Notes under the pieces: model-generated
Told to the model about the DNA's origin: nothing
The model's database searches: none
The model's input: the letters and a program-made list of their open reading frames with translations, nothing else
Origin: a virus
Reading direction: 5' to 3' (one strand)
Virus record (IMG/VR): IMGVR_UViG_3300032173_000540
Location: 1-54,048 of that record
Length of the DNA stretch: 54,048 bases
Translations under genes and position numbers: made by a program
In this document: positions 1 through 9,032 of the stretch, piece by piece
Numbering within the stretch: position 1 is the first letter of the stretch
Layout: every line of letters begins with the position of its first letter

Positions 1-707
1 CACCATGAGAATGTACTATTAGCTATAATAAAATGGTCACAAAGACTTTGAGCAATAAAATCTGTAATAAAATCATCACTATAGTCAAAATAAACAACAT
101 TAACTTCAAATTTTTTGAATTTACCTGTAATAAATTCTTTTGTATCTGTATTATCTGTAAAAACTAAAATCTCATCAATTTTTGTTTGACTAAGAACATA
201 CTCTAAAGCATTTTCATAATATTTTAATGTCATTACAGGATGATAATTTTCAACACCCTTATGTCCTCCCCCTGTCTTTCTATCGTAGACATCTCCCCAT
301 CTTACGTGAATACAAAGTTTAACCGTGTCTTTAGACATTCTTGAAGACGCTTTTTCAATTGACTCATCTGAAAATGTTAAGTCATTTCTAACTTCACTTT
401 CAAACCCATCAAAAAATTTCCATGATTGGAAATAACCAACTATTTCAAGGATATTAGAAGTGTCAGGTATATTATGATATGCAAACGTTGGTTCACTATG
501 TGTTTTACTTATTTGTTCTTTTATTTCGTTTGATGAAATAACGTTTTTTAAATTTGGAAATAATTTTGAATGTTCCCATTCATTCGGGATAAAATATTCA
601 ACATTTCTTTTTAATGACTCTCCAATTATGGTACCGAGTCTAAACAATTGATTTCCAAACCTACCTTTTTGGTGGTGTAGTATCTCTAAACTAGTTAATC
701 CTTTCAT
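1..707 (-). CDS. GT11-type fucosyltransferase-like protein, 3' end cut by window edge
   Basis: The frame opens at an ATG at 705-707 and stays open to base 1, giving about 235 residues without the C-terminus. Near the N-terminus is GRFGNQLF, which matches the G-G-x-G-N-Q-x-F signature of family 11 alpha-1,2-fucosyltransferases. In the middle is CIHVRWGDVY, the H-x-R-x-G-D-Y donor-binding motif, and at the cut end is NSTFSWW, the third conserved block of the family. The likely reaction is transfer of fucose from GDP-fucose to a sugar acceptor. The start overlaps the end of the upstream glycosyltransferase gene by 17 bases, so it is the last visible member of the minus-strand glycan operon. Family assignment is from motifs; the sugar is inferred. 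Confidence 0.85.
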   Translation of the reverse strand, partial: MKGLTSLEILHHQKGRFGNQLFRLGTIIGESLKRNVEYFIPNEWEHSKLFPNLKNVISSNEIKEQISKTHSEPTFAYHNIPDTSNILEIVGYFQSWKFFDGFESEVRNDLTFSDESIEKASSRMSKDTVKLCIHVRWGDVYDRKTGGGHKGVENYHPVMTLKYYENALEYVLSQTKIDEILVFTDNTDTKEFITGKFKKFEVNVVYFDYSDDFITDFIAQSLCDHFIIANSTFSW

Positions 708-1404
708 AAGGTGTTTTATTTCTAATTATATTTACAATTGAATTTACCGTTGGCATATTAACCTTATGGTCATTCAATGGATTATTTTCGTTATAAATGT
801 AAGTTATAGTTGGAATATGTCTATAATGTTTTTCACCTGACATTTCAAACATTGGAAACATAAATGATAAATCGCCAGCAACACTCCAATAGTTTCCTTC
901 AGAGTCTTTTAAATCTTCTTCTTTTATTTTTTTCCATAACCAAGATTTCCAAGTTCTTAAGTGTGATAATGTAAACCCTTGTTTTCTAATACCGTCAAAA
1001 TTTGCTGGTGGTGATGAGAATCCCTGAGCTCCGTTACTATATTTAAATGAACCACTTGTCATCCAAACATTTTCATCTTGGTACGTGTCGTTAATTAACC
1101 CCAATACGTTTGAATTCGGTAACCAATCATCCCCATCAACCTCAACACAAATTTTATCATCAGGAATATTAAGACCACGAATAACTTGGTCATAGTTTCC
1201 TGGTTGGAACATTTTTATTTTATTTTCAATTAAAATAAAACGGTCATCTCCTTTGATTATTTTTTTAATAATTTCAACTGTATTATCTGTAGATAAATCA
1301 TCTGTAATGTAACAAGTAAAATCTTTAAATCTTTGAGTCATAATTGTCATCAAAGATTTTTCAATAAAATTTTCACAGTTATATGATGTAGTTAAGATTA
1401 TCAT
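691..1404 (-). CDS. Family 2 (GT-A) glycosyltransferase
   Basis: This 237-residue protein begins with a typical GT2 strand-loop (MIILTTSYNCENFIEKSL), followed by a nucleotide-binding DDLSTDNT block. At about residues 88-93 is VEVDGDDW, the D-x-D metal and nucleotide-sugar site. It lacks any membrane segment, so it is a soluble cytoplasmic enzyme. It is short for the family (often 250-350 residues) but has all N-terminal hallmarks. Its start overlaps the stop of the dehydrogenase gene by one base, which suggests translational coupling. Donor and acceptor cannot be told from sequence. Confidence 0.85.
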   Translation of the reverse strand: MIILTTSYNCENFIEKSLMTIMTQRFKDFTCYITDDLSTDNTVEIIKKIIKGDDRFILIENKIKMFQPGNYDQVIRGLNIPDDKICVEVDGDDWLPNSNVLGLINDTYQDENVWMTSGSFKYSNGAQGFSSPPANFDGIRKQGFTLSHLRTWKSWLWKKIKEEDLKDSEGNYWSVAGDLSFMFPMFEMSGEKHYRHIPTITYIYNENNPLNDHKVNMPTVNSIVNIIRNKTPYERIN

Positions 1405-2561
1405 TATAAATCAATTTTGTATCCTTGTGGTTTGGTACCTGTTTTAAAGAATTTTAATCTTCCGTTATATGACTCACTCATTTGTTGTAATTTATTTGCG
1501 ATTGCGTCAATTTCAATAACATGTAAAGTATAACCTTCATTTAGTAAATCAACACACAATTGAAATTGTTGAGACTCTTCAATAATATCAGTACCTTTTT
1601 TATATGTAATATAGTCCATTACAAATGGTAACGTTTTATCAGGGTTCTTTTGAATATAGTAGTTCTTAATAAAATTCGCATGTTCTTTATTGAAGTTATC
1701 TACGGTCAATGGTAAATTTAATTCCATTCCAAGATTGTTCGCAAAATGACCTAAGGCTCTGTTGTCTCTTGGTAAACAAGGACCACCAAAACCAAACCCA
1801 TATTTTAAGTATTTTTTACCAACTCTTGAGTCTCCTCCAATAGCGCTTAACACCATATCAATTTCATCTTGAATACCAGCTTTAATCATTATTTCCCCCA
1901 TCATGTTAGCATAACTAATTTTTGTGGTTAAGAAACAATTTACGCCTATTTTTGTTATTTCTGCAGCCTTTGTAGACATAACATAAGCATTTACTGGAGT
2001 TGTTTGAATTTTATTGTAAATTTTAATCAATTCATTTGATAGTTCAGTATATTCGGTACCAATTAAAACAATATCAGACTGTTCTATACCTTTTACAATT
2101 TCACCTTGAGCAATAAATTCAGGGTTATACGCAACTTGAATGTTGAACATGTTTAACCTTGTTTGAATTTGTTCTACATCACCAGGGTTAGTTGTACAAC
2201 CCACAATAAATTTCTTGTCATATAATGGAATGTTTAATGACGATGCGGTGTAAAAATCACCAACAACATCAAACACTTTTGTTGTATCGTAATTACCATC
2301 TATTGTTGATGGTGTTGCAACAAATGTAAAAATAATGTCTGAATTTTCAATAATATCAATATTACTTGTTGTTGCACTAAAATTTTTAACATCAAACAAC
2401 ATTGATTGAATCAATGGTTCGTTTGTTAAACAAATTTTTTGGTTTAAGTTAAAGACATAATCTTCTCTAACATCTGATACAATAACATCGTATCCATTTT
2501 TTTCACATAATAGAGCAAAGGTTAGACCTAATCTACCCGCCCCAATAATTCCTATTTTCAT
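1404..2561 (-). CDS. UDP-glucose/GDP-mannose dehydrogenase family protein
   Basis: The 385-residue protein starts with a Rossmann fold whose dinucleotide loop is GAGRLG (residues 7-12). It has the family's middle helix with Lys204 (AEITKIGVNCFLTTKISYAN) and the catalytic cysteine Cys262 in FGFGGPCLPRD, equivalent to the GGSCFPKD block. Known members oxidise a nucleotide-sugar C6 alcohol to the uronic acid using two NAD+. The final ~90 residues form the usual C-terminal UDP-binding domain, here diverged. NAD synthetase is encoded immediately upstream with a 4-base overlap, which would fit NAD supply for this enzyme. The exact substrate is not determinable. Confidence 0.88.
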   Translation of the reverse strand: MKIGIIGAGRLGLTFALLCEKNGYDVIVSDVREDYVFNLNQKICLTNEPLIQSMLFDVKNFSATTSNIDIIENSDIIFTFVATPSTIDGNYDTTKVFDVVGDFYTASSLNIPLYDKKFIVGCTTNPGDVEQIQTRLNMFNIQVAYNPEFIAQGEIVKGIEQSDIVLIGTEYTELSNELIKIYNKIQTTPVNAYVMSTKAAEITKIGVNCFLTTKISYANMMGEIMIKAGIQDEIDMVLSAIGGDSRVGKKYLKYGFGFGGPCLPRDNRALGHFANNLGMELNLPLTVDNFNKEHANFIKNYYIQKNPDKTLPFVMDYITYKKGTDIIEESQQFQLCVDLLNEGYTLHVIEIDAIANKLQQMSESYNGRLKFFKTGTKPQGYKIDL

Positions 2562-3337
2562 ATAATTTCGTTTTCTTTTAAATCAAAAATTGGTATTGGT
2601 ACCATTTTATGTTTGTTTTTTTTATTAAAACTTTCATATATTCCTAATATATTAAATTCTTTTTCAGTGTAAACTTCTTTGTGAATACCATATTCCATAA
2701 CCCATTCTAATTCTTCATAAGTTGCCCCAATTTGTTCTTCGTCATTTCTATCGTCATCCCATAAACCGTCTGTTGGTGTTGCATCAATAATTTCTTGTGG
2801 TATACCTAAGTAACGAGCAAGTTCTCTAACTTCTGTTTTATATAAATCAGCGATAGGTGAAATATCAACACCACCGTCACCATACTTAGTAAAAAAACCA
2901 ACACCAAAATCCTCAACTTTGTTACCTGTCCCAACAACAATACCATTTACTACCGTTGCTATGTGGTATAATGTCATCATTCTTAATCTTGATTTACTAT
3001 TAGCATTTGCCAATTGAGATACAAAAGTATTAGATATTAGGGTTTCAAATGATTTAAATGTTTCTGTCAATTCAATTTCAGTTGTTGTAACATTTAAATT
3101 TGATAAAAAATCTAATTGTAATTGTGATAATTTTGTATTTACAGGTTTTGAATTTAATGGCATACCTACTGCAATAGTTTGGATACCTGTTCTTGAACAT
3201 AAAGTTGATACAACGGCAGAATCAATTCCGCCTGATACACCAATTACTAAAGTTTCAATATTGTTTTTGTTAACATAGTCTACAATCCAATTTTGGATTT
3301 GTTCTGATAATTTTTTGTAGTCAAGTATTCTATTCAT
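2558..3337 (-). CDS. nadE: NH3-dependent NAD+ synthetase
   Basis: The 259-residue protein is a full-length ammonia-dependent NAD synthetase. It has the PP-loop SGGIDS at 35-40, GTGNKVED at 136-143 and the KYGDGGVD block at 151-158, all of which shape the ATP and deamido-NAD sites. There is no glutaminase domain. The reaction is deamido-NAD + ATP + NH3 to NAD+. It overlaps the dehydrogenase gene by 4 bases and the glycosyltransferase gene upstream by one base. The role could be cofactor supply for sugar oxidation or restoring NAD+ during infection. Family call is secure; role is inferred. Confidence 0.93.
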   Translation of the reverse strand: MNRILDYKKLSEQIQNWIVDYVNKNNIETLVIGVSGGIDSAVVSTLCSRTGIQTIAVGMPLNSKPVNTKLSQLQLDFLSNLNVTTTEIELTETFKSFETLISNTFVSQLANANSKSRLRMMTLYHIATVVNGIVVGTGNKVEDFGVGFFTKYGDGGVDISPIADLYKTEVRELARYLGIPQEIIDATPTDGLWDDDRNDEEQIGATYEELEWVMEYGIHKEVYTEKEFNILGIYESFNKKNKHKMVPIPIFDLKENEII

Positions 3338-4974
3338 TATAATAATTTTAAATATTCGTCTTTTATTTGTTGTGCCACTTTTAAAGTGTGGTATTTTTCA
3401 ATATCTGATGGGGGATTAAACTTTTCTTTAGATAAAATAAAACCATTTGAATCTACTTTATAAATCCAACTTGGTTTTCCACACATCCATCCTTCAATTG
3501 TTGTTCTACCTAATTGAATTCCAGCAGTTTCAAAAGATTTTGTAATGTAACTTTCAATATTCCATGTTGATGGGAAATGTTTAACATGAGATTCTAATAA
3601 AATATTTTCTAAATAATTTCCGTTGTTTTCTCCAACTAACCATAATTCTTTACCAATTTCTCTGGTATATTCAATTAAATCCAATATTGAATCTTTTCTT
3701 AGATAATCAATTGTACCAACAAATAATACGTAATTTTCTGAAGGTATATTTTTTGGTTTAAATTTTTCATTATCAATTGGATTATATATAACCTCAATCA
3801 TACTTTTAGGAATATCAAAATTTTCAATTAAATGAGTTTCAATCTCAGGTCTAATTGCTATAAATTTTTTAATTGTGTCGTTCATGATTGGGTTTTCCAA
3901 TTCTTTAGACATTACTTCAGAATGAATAGTACAAATCTTATCTAATTCAGGATACATGTTTAATATTCTTTCTGCTACAGGTTTGTGTTGAATGTGAACA
4001 ATATCGTAATCAACTTCTGATGTTTTATAAAGTGCGTTAGGGGTTGATACTTGTTCTCCGTTTGGAGTTTGGAAAGACCACTGACCGTCACCAAGTTTAA
4101 ATCCTGGAGCATTTTCAAATGAAACACATTTAATTCCTAATTTTTTTGCCATTTCAGTTAATGGACCACCAATTTGTGATAGGACTGTCACACTACAATT
4201 TAGTTTTGTTAAACTTTTTGCAAGTTCGTAAACATATAATTCAGAACCAGTAAATCCTCTAAAAAATAAACATGAGATTAATACTTTTAATCGTCTACTT
4301 GGGTCAAAAGGAACTTTGTTTGGTAAATTCTTACCGTACTTTTGAACAAAAAATTCTTTATTTGATTCCCATTGTTCATTGGTTTGACCTATAGATTTAT
4401 GAGTTATTCTAATATTGGTAATAACACCAACTTTGACACCCTCTAAATGATTTCTAAAACAAAATGCAATGTCATAAAAGTGAAATCCTTTAAATTCTTC
4501 ATCAAAAGTTTGTTTAATTTTTGATTTGCTTAACGCAATAAAAAGACCATCAACAATAACTGATTGTCTAATTGATTTACCAAAATCTTCAGAATATTTT
4601 GATGTCCATTTTTTTCCACCACTTTCGTGATTAACAATTCCAATCATATTTTTTTTACGATTAGTTTCCCACCATCTACCAGTTTCAGACATATGTGTGG
4701 TTCCAGCAACACCTAAAATACCATAATCACTGCTTTCAAAGTGAGTCTTTAATTTGTAATACCAACTTGTCGTATCAAAGTAAATGTCGTCATGGCACAA
4801 TACAACTATGTCAGTTTTTGCCTCGTCAAGTATTTCATTATAAACTTGAGAAAGGGATTTCTCCCCATTATTAATTTTTTCTATAACCTCAATTTTTTTA
4901 AATCCTGAACTTTTTTTCAAGTATTCAATAAATTTTGGATTATGTTCTCTTGTTGAGTATCCTATTGTTATCAT
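3337..4974 (-). CDS. Two-domain glycosyltransferase (GT-A plus GT-B)
   Basis: Residues 1 to about 220 form a GT-A domain with the strand IVVLCHDDIYFD, whose paired Asp match a metal-binding D-x-D-like site. Residues about 230-545 form a GT-B domain. It starts with a glycine-rich acceptor-side motif (CLFFRGFTGSELYVYELA) and has the donor-side strand YVLFVGTIDYLRKDSI and a late RTTIEGWMCGKPSW block with the conserved acidic residue. Such fusions build two successive linkages on one glycan in capsule or LPS clusters. No transmembrane helix is seen. It is coupled to neighbours on both sides (4-base and 1-base overlaps). Specificity is unknown. Confidence 0.82.
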   Translation of the reverse strand: MITIGYSTREHNPKFIEYLKKSSGFKKIEVIEKINNGEKSLSQVYNEILDEAKTDIVVLCHDDIYFDTTSWYYKLKTHFESSDYGILGVAGTTHMSETGRWWETNRKKNMIGIVNHESGGKKWTSKYSEDFGKSIRQSVIVDGLFIALSKSKIKQTFDEEFKGFHFYDIAFCFRNHLEGVKVGVITNIRITHKSIGQTNEQWESNKEFFVQKYGKNLPNKVPFDPSRRLKVLISCLFFRGFTGSELYVYELAKSLTKLNCSVTVLSQIGGPLTEMAKKLGIKCVSFENAPGFKLGDGQWSFQTPNGEQVSTPNALYKTSEVDYDIVHIQHKPVAERILNMYPELDKICTIHSEVMSKELENPIMNDTIKKFIAIRPEIETHLIENFDIPKSMIEVIYNPIDNEKFKPKNIPSENYVLFVGTIDYLRKDSILDLIEYTREIGKELWLVGENNGNYLENILLESHVKHFPSTWNIESYITKSFETAGIQLGRTTIEGWMCGKPSWIYKVDSNGFILSKEKFNPPSDIEKYHTLKVAQQIKDEYLKLL

Positions 4975-5357
4975 TTAAAAACTTCTATTTTGTGTTCTTT
5001 TTTTATTAATTCACTCCATCTACCATCATAACGAGTTGCTCTTACAATATGATTATCAATCCAATGGTAATTACCTCCTCTTGGTTTGTTAAACAAGATA
5101 TTATGGTATTTAAATCCATGTTCATCTAACCATTGTTTAGTTACTATTTCATGTTCATCAGTTCTTGATGTAAAGAAAGTCACAATATGACCATCATTAT
5201 ACCAAGTATTAATCATCTCAGCCGAACCGTCATATGGTTCTGATGTTTCCATTCTCCAAGGTTCTTCGTTTGGAATGTCGTCGGTAATTGTACCATCTAT
5301 GTCAATTAAATAATTTTTGACACCATCGGATAATTTAGGACTAATATTGTTTTCCAT
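4971..5357 (-). CDS. Small HAD-superfamily phosphatase
   Basis: This 128-residue protein has the HAD nucleophile motif D19-I-D21-G-T, a motif II Ser/Thr in the strand VTFFTSRTDEHE, and a late acidic strand (YHWIDNHIV). It is a minimal HAD core without a cap domain, similar in size to the phosphatase half of phage polynucleotide kinases and to sugar-phosphate phosphatases. Its position between dUTPase and a glycosyltransferase does not decide between a nucleotide and a sugar substrate. A conserved Lys may lie in the LFNKPRGG segment (motif III). Confidence 0.75.
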   Translation of the reverse strand: MENNISPKLSDGVKNYLIDIDGTITDDIPNEEPWRMETSEPYDGSAEMINTWYNDGHIVTFFTSRTDEHEIVTKQWLDEHGFKYHNILFNKPRGGNYHWIDNHIVRATRYDGRWSELIKKEHKIEVFK

Positions 5358-5977
5358 TATATTCCTGTACTCCCAAAACCGTTATTTCCTCTATCCTTAT
5401 CTTCAACCTTTTCAACAGTTTCAATCATAACAAATTTACCTTGAACTACAGGACACAAAACACCTTGACCTACTTTCATCCCTTTTGGGATTGTTACTGT
5501 TGTGTTGTTGGTGTTAAATACAATAACTTGTATTTCACCTGTATATCCTTGGTCTACAGTCCCTGGTGTATTAAGAACTGTTAATCCTTGTTTAATCGCC
5601 AACCCACTTTTAGGTCTAACTTGTATTTCATATCCTTCTTCAAAAGAAACTTTTAATCCTGTTGGGACTAACGCTCTACCAAATGGACCAATAATAACTT
5701 CTTCAGTTGCATGTAAATCAAATCCTGAATCAGAAGGATATGCGTATTTTGGAAGAACCGCATTTTCATGAGTTAACTCAACTTTAATTGTTCTTAATTT
5801 AGCGATATTGTTAATTTCGGTTTCCATTTCATGAAATGAAAGTCCTAACATTTCTTCTATTTCTTTTTGATAGTCATCATCGGGTTCAATACCCATTTCA
5901 GATTGAATTTTTTTAAATTGTTTTTCAATCTCTTCTCTAATTTTTGGGTCAAAATGACCAAGTTGTTTTAAATCCAT
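5357..5977 (-). CDS. dut: dUTP diphosphatase with N-terminal extension
   Basis: All five dUTPase motifs are present in order: SDSGFDLHA (82-90), RPKSGLA (121-127), GTVDQGYTGEI (139-149), KGMKVGQGVLCPV (165-177) and RGNNGFGSTG (196-205). The enzyme hydrolyses dUTP to dUMP and keeps uracil out of phage DNA. It is normally a trimer with shared active sites. Residues 1-63 are an added charged, helical N-terminal segment not found in the ~145-residue core enzyme; its function is unknown. The gene abuts the exonuclease gene by one base, placing it with DNA metabolism functions. Confidence 0.95.
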   Translation of the reverse strand: MDLKQLGHFDPKIREEIEKQFKKIQSEMGIEPDDDYQKEIEEMLGLSFHEMETEINNIAKLRTIKVELTHENAVLPKYAYPSDSGFDLHATEEVIIGPFGRALVPTGLKVSFEEGYEIQVRPKSGLAIKQGLTVLNTPGTVDQGYTGEIQVIVFNTNNTTVTIPKGMKVGQGVLCPVVQGKFVMIETVEKVEDKDRGNNGFGSTGI

Positions 5978-6678
5978 TATTTTAATTCGTTTAATTTTTT
6001 AATTACATCAATTAAGACTTCAACGTCTTTTTCACAATATTTTACAATACCATCAATATCTTTTTTTATCCAAAAGGCTTCGTGAACTTTATTACCTGTA
6101 ATCTCCATTGTTTTAGATGACTCAACACCTAAACAAACACACATAAGTTCTAATGAAGCAATTGAACCATAACCACCGTATTGCCACACTTCTTTGGTGT
6201 CTAATGCTTTAATTTCCCATGGTTTTGTATCATGACCTGGTAAAATCTTAGGTGGCATAACACCATTCATAATCATTCTTTTTGCCATCATTGGGATGTC
6301 AAATCCTTTTACGTTGTGACCACATAAATAAAACCCAAGTTCACCAACTCTATATAGAAGTTTTTGAACTTCTTGTAATAGTTTTTTTTCATCAGGGTCA
6401 CTGAATGATTGCATCTTAATATCACCTTTATCTGTTACAAACGCAACGCTAACACATACAATTCTTGCGAATTCAGGAACTAACGCTGCTCTATTAACAA
6501 ACATATCACCAACAGGTTTGTCTGCATCTTCAGGAAATCTTTTTTGAAACCAATCATGGTAGTTTTGAAATTGGAATGCTAATTCAGGTCTGTTTTCCTC
6601 AAGAGACTTCCAATCAGGTTGAATACCTACAGTTTCAATGTCTAAGAATAATAATTTAGTAATTGGTATGTTTATCAT
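5977..6678 (-). CDS. DEDDy 3'-5' exonuclease (DnaQ/PolB-exo type)
   Basis: The 233-residue protein has the DEDD metal-binding set: D13-I-E15 (exo I), HNVKGFD with Asp127 (exo II) and Tyr214/Asp218 in YCEKDV (exo III). The Tyr makes it a DEDDy enzyme, related to the proofreading domain of family B polymerases. It would remove nucleotides 3'-5' from DNA or RNA. T4 encodes a comparable separate exonuclease, DexA; orthology is not claimed. It overlaps the upstream glycosyltransferase gene by 4 bases and dut by one. Confidence 0.85.
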   Translation of the reverse strand: MINIPITKLLFLDIETVGIQPDWKSLEENRPELAFQFQNYHDWFQKRFPEDADKPVGDMFVNRAALVPEFARIVCVSVAFVTDKGDIKMQSFSDPDEKKLLQEVQKLLYRVGELGFYLCGHNVKGFDIPMMAKRMIMNGVMPPKILPGHDTKPWEIKALDTKEVWQYGGYGSIASLELMCVCLGVESSKTMEITGNKVHEAFWIKKDIDGIVKYCEKDVEVLIDVIKKLNELK

Positions 6679-7883
6679 TTGATTATTGATTTATAAAATT
6701 CTGCTCTATCTTTTGTTACGTTATTTAAATCATATTTGTCTTTAACGGTTTCGTACAATCTTTCACCCATATCTTTTGCCATGTTTGGATTTTTAACCAA
6801 TTTTTCAATGTATTTAGACCAATCAGAGTGATTTCTTCTTTCTTCTACTAACATGGCGTTTCCATCAACAAACTCACCATTTTTTAAACAATGTTTTAAA
6901 TCAATAGTGTAAGGACCAATGTTTGATGCAATGACAGCTTTTTTATAGAAACCAGCTTCAATCACTTTTAATTGAGATTTTACTCTATTAAACATAGTGT
7001 CTTTAATTGGTGCCAAAGATACATCAAATTTTGAATAATTCTTAGCATAAGATGTAACAGGTTTTGTCCACACTCTTAAATAAGGTTCATTCATTTCATT
7101 TGGATATGACTCTTGAGTGTAATTTAATAAGAATTTTTTATAATCTTCAGAAACAGTTGTTAAGTTTTTTGTAAATATTTTTTCGTATTGAGCCCAAACA
7201 GTTTCATGTGGTAGAATGTTTCTTTTCTTATGCTCACCTGTTTGTTGATTAATTTCGGTAACAGAACCTCTTGTGTCAAAACCACATAGTACAAACTGTA
7301 ATTTATCGTTATGTTGACCCAATCTTCCAAAATCTAATAATTGTAGGTCATGTAAGTGAGAAGAACCGCCTAACCATCCAACTCTTAATCGGTCTGATTC
7401 AGGTGTTGGTTCTTTAAATTGTGGTTCATTAGGATTAATTGCGTTAGGAAATACAATAACATTTTTGTTTAACTTTTTAATTTCATCTGCAAATATTGTT
7501 GTTGTAGTTGTAACATATTTGGAAACCTTAAGGTTTGCCATAATTTTTTCGTTAATCTTGTTAACTCTAATAATATCATGGATTGGGTGTTCTTTACCTG
7601 GCATCCAATAATCGTCAATATCACAAATTGTGATAACACCCATTTCATTTAATTTTTGGATTAAATCGTGAGCTCTTTCAAAATCAGAACCAATACTTCT
7701 ATGGAATGCAACTATTTGATATTCTTTCCAAAAGTTCATATCATCATATGATGGTTCATAGATAATATCTACGTGGAAATCGTCACCGTAAAGATTTTGT
7801 AAAAAGACGTGAGGGTCGACAGACCTAAATTTACCCACACCAGTTCTATCAGAGGGGACTACTAATACTTTGATTTTTGACAT
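6675..7883 (-). CDS. GT-B fold glycosyltransferase
   Basis: The 402-residue protein opens with a strand-loop (KVLVVPSDRTGVGKFRSVDP) typical of GT-B enzymes. It contains ITICDIDDYWMPG in the N-terminal half and RVGWLGGSSHLHDL, the start of the donor-binding half. The SNIGPYTIDLKH region near residue 330 sits where GT4 enzymes bind the nucleotide sugar. It is soluble, with no signal peptide. It is the first gene after a 56-base gap that contains a candidate promoter. Donor and acceptor are unknown. Confidence 0.8.
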   Translation of the reverse strand: MSKIKVLVVPSDRTGVGKFRSVDPHVFLQNLYGDDFHVDIIYEPSYDDMNFWKEYQIVAFHRSIGSDFERAHDLIQKLNEMGVITICDIDDYWMPGKEHPIHDIIRVNKINEKIMANLKVSKYVTTTTTIFADEIKKLNKNVIVFPNAINPNEPQFKEPTPESDRLRVGWLGGSSHLHDLQLLDFGRLGQHNDKLQFVLCGFDTRGSVTEINQQTGEHKKRNILPHETVWAQYEKIFTKNLTTVSEDYKKFLLNYTQESYPNEMNEPYLRVWTKPVTSYAKNYSKFDVSLAPIKDTMFNRVKSQLKVIEAGFYKKAVIASNIGPYTIDLKHCLKNGEFVDGNAMLVEERRNHSDWSKYIEKLVKNPNMAKDMGERLYETVKDKYDLNNVTKDRAEFYKSIIK

Positions 7884-7926
7884 AATAAATTAATATATTT
7901 TTTAAAAATATAGTAATTCACGACTA

Positions 7927-7934
7927 ATAAATAA
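7927..7934 (-). promoter_or_regulatory. NTATTTAT motif (TTATTTAT) upstream of the GT-B gene
   Basis: Read on the minus strand this is TTATTTAT, 43 bases before the ATG at 7883. It belongs to a set of similar 8-base motifs that precede most transcription-unit starts in this window. The first base differs from the commoner G, A or C. Confidence 0.35.
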
Positions 7935-7939
7935 AGCGG

Positions 7940-8575
7940 TTAGGATAATTTTTTAATTTTGGTGACTTTACCCTCAAAGATGTGTTTGCCAACTTTGAAA
8001 CTAAAAACTTCGTTTGATTTTTCAGAACTTTCGGTTATTAAACCATTTTCATATAATGCATCGTTAACTGCCTCATTAATCATTTTTTTGATTAATTTAT
8101 AGTCAATACCGTTAGATTGTTGTGGTGTTGCAACTGGTGATTGTTTTGGTTTTGCAGATTCTGGAATGTATCCTTCTTTATTTACATTCATTAATCTTGT
8201 TGCCCTTTCAATTACATCGTTAGATATTGTGGTTGGCTGTTGTTGAGGTTGTCCAATTGGGTGTTCCATCATCAATCTTTTAATCTCATCAGGTAATTTA
8301 GAGTTTTTAATAGCGTCTACCGTTGGAACTCCAACTGGCTTGGTGTTTTCTCTTGGTATATTTGAAAGGTAAGGTTGTTGTGTTTGTTCTGATTCCTGTA
8401 AAAATTCTGCAGGAATATTGTATTTTGCCGTTGGCATATTAAATGATTCTGGAGAATTCATTTGTTGTAATGATGTTGGAGGTAATCCTCCATTCATAGA
8501 ATTACTATTTTTAATTCCGTCCGCTTTATCCATAATTGCTTTTGATAAAGCTAATTTTTCCATTAAATTGCTCAT
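7940..8575 (-). CDS. Hypothetical protein, low-complexity Gln/Pro-rich middle
   Basis: This 211-residue protein is not recognised. It begins with a short predicted helix (SNLMEKLALSKAIMDKADG), followed by ~110 residues rich in Pro, Gln, Asn and Ser that are likely disordered. A C-terminal part contains a helix (YKLIKKMINEAVNDALYENG) and a short beta segment (FSFKVGKHIFEGKVTKI). The pattern resembles phage structural or assembly proteins with flexible linkers, but no function can be assigned. Its ATG lies one base after the stop of the WYL-like gene, so the two are probably translated together. Confidence 0.7.
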   Translation of the reverse strand: MSNLMEKLALSKAIMDKADGIKNSNSMNGGLPPTSLQQMNSPESFNMPTAKYNIPAEFLQESEQTQQPYLSNIPRENTKPVGVPTVDAIKNSKLPDEIKRLMMEHPIGQPQQQPTTISNDVIERATRLMNVNKEGYIPESAKPKQSPVATPQQSNGIDYKLIKKMINEAVNDALYENGLITESSEKSNEVFSFKVGKHIFEGKVTKIKKLS

Positions 8576-8576
8576 A

Positions 8577-9032
8577 TTATGTTATATTTTCTTCTTCAGG
8601 TGTTTGAGGTTGAGTTGGTGGTGTTTGAGTTGGTGGTGTTTGAGGGTTATTATCAAACTTAGCATTTATTATAACACTGACCATACTTTTATCACCGTTA
8701 AAATTATAACCTGGTTTAGGTTCATTGTAAACCTCACCTGTAGGTTTGTTTGATAGTATTTTATCTAATCTAAAAAGTCTCCATCCAGGTAATGGTTGTT
8801 CACCTTTATACCCTGTATGTGACGCTCCTTCACTATCCCACGCCCTTAAAACTTTATTACCTGCCTTACTAACTCCTAAGCACACAGGTTCAATTTGACG
8901 TATACCTCTACCACCTGGTTCATCACCATCATAGTAAATAATAACAACCTTTCTTCCTTTAATAGCATCAATAATACTATCTAAAGAAGCGATTTCACAA
9001 ATTAAACCTTTTAATGCTCCTTGAAGTTTCAT
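8577..9032 (-). CDS. Stand-alone WYL-like domain protein
   Basis: Residues about 15-95 read as a WYL-type beta domain: RKVVIIYYDGDE, RQIEPVCLGVSKAGNKVLRAW, then GWRLFRLDKI. These match the family's R-x-IEP, gly-x-x-v-LRA and W-r-x-FRLDRI blocks. WYL domains usually sense nucleotides or nucleic acid in transcription factors, but this one has no helix-turn-helix. The last ~40 residues are a Pro/Thr/Gln tail with a TPPTQ repeat. It overlaps the next gene by one base. Domain similarity is moderate; the role in a phage operon is open. Confidence 0.65.
   Translation of the reverse strand: MKLQGALKGLICEIASLDSIIDAIKGRKVVIIYYDGDEPGGRGIRQIEPVCLGVSKAGNKVLRAWDSEGASHTGYKGEQPLPGWRLFRLDKILSNKPTGEVYNEPKPGYNFNGDKSMVSVIINAKFDNNPQTPPTQTPPTQPQTPEEENIT

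Noticed and set aside
5502-5771. Plus-strand open frame opposite dUTPase
   Set aside because: It lies entirely inside dut, whose five motifs are intact, and has no recognisable domain.
8418-8753. Plus-strand open frame opposite the 7940-9032 genes
   Set aside because: It spans two coupled minus-strand genes and reads as low-complexity shadow sequence.
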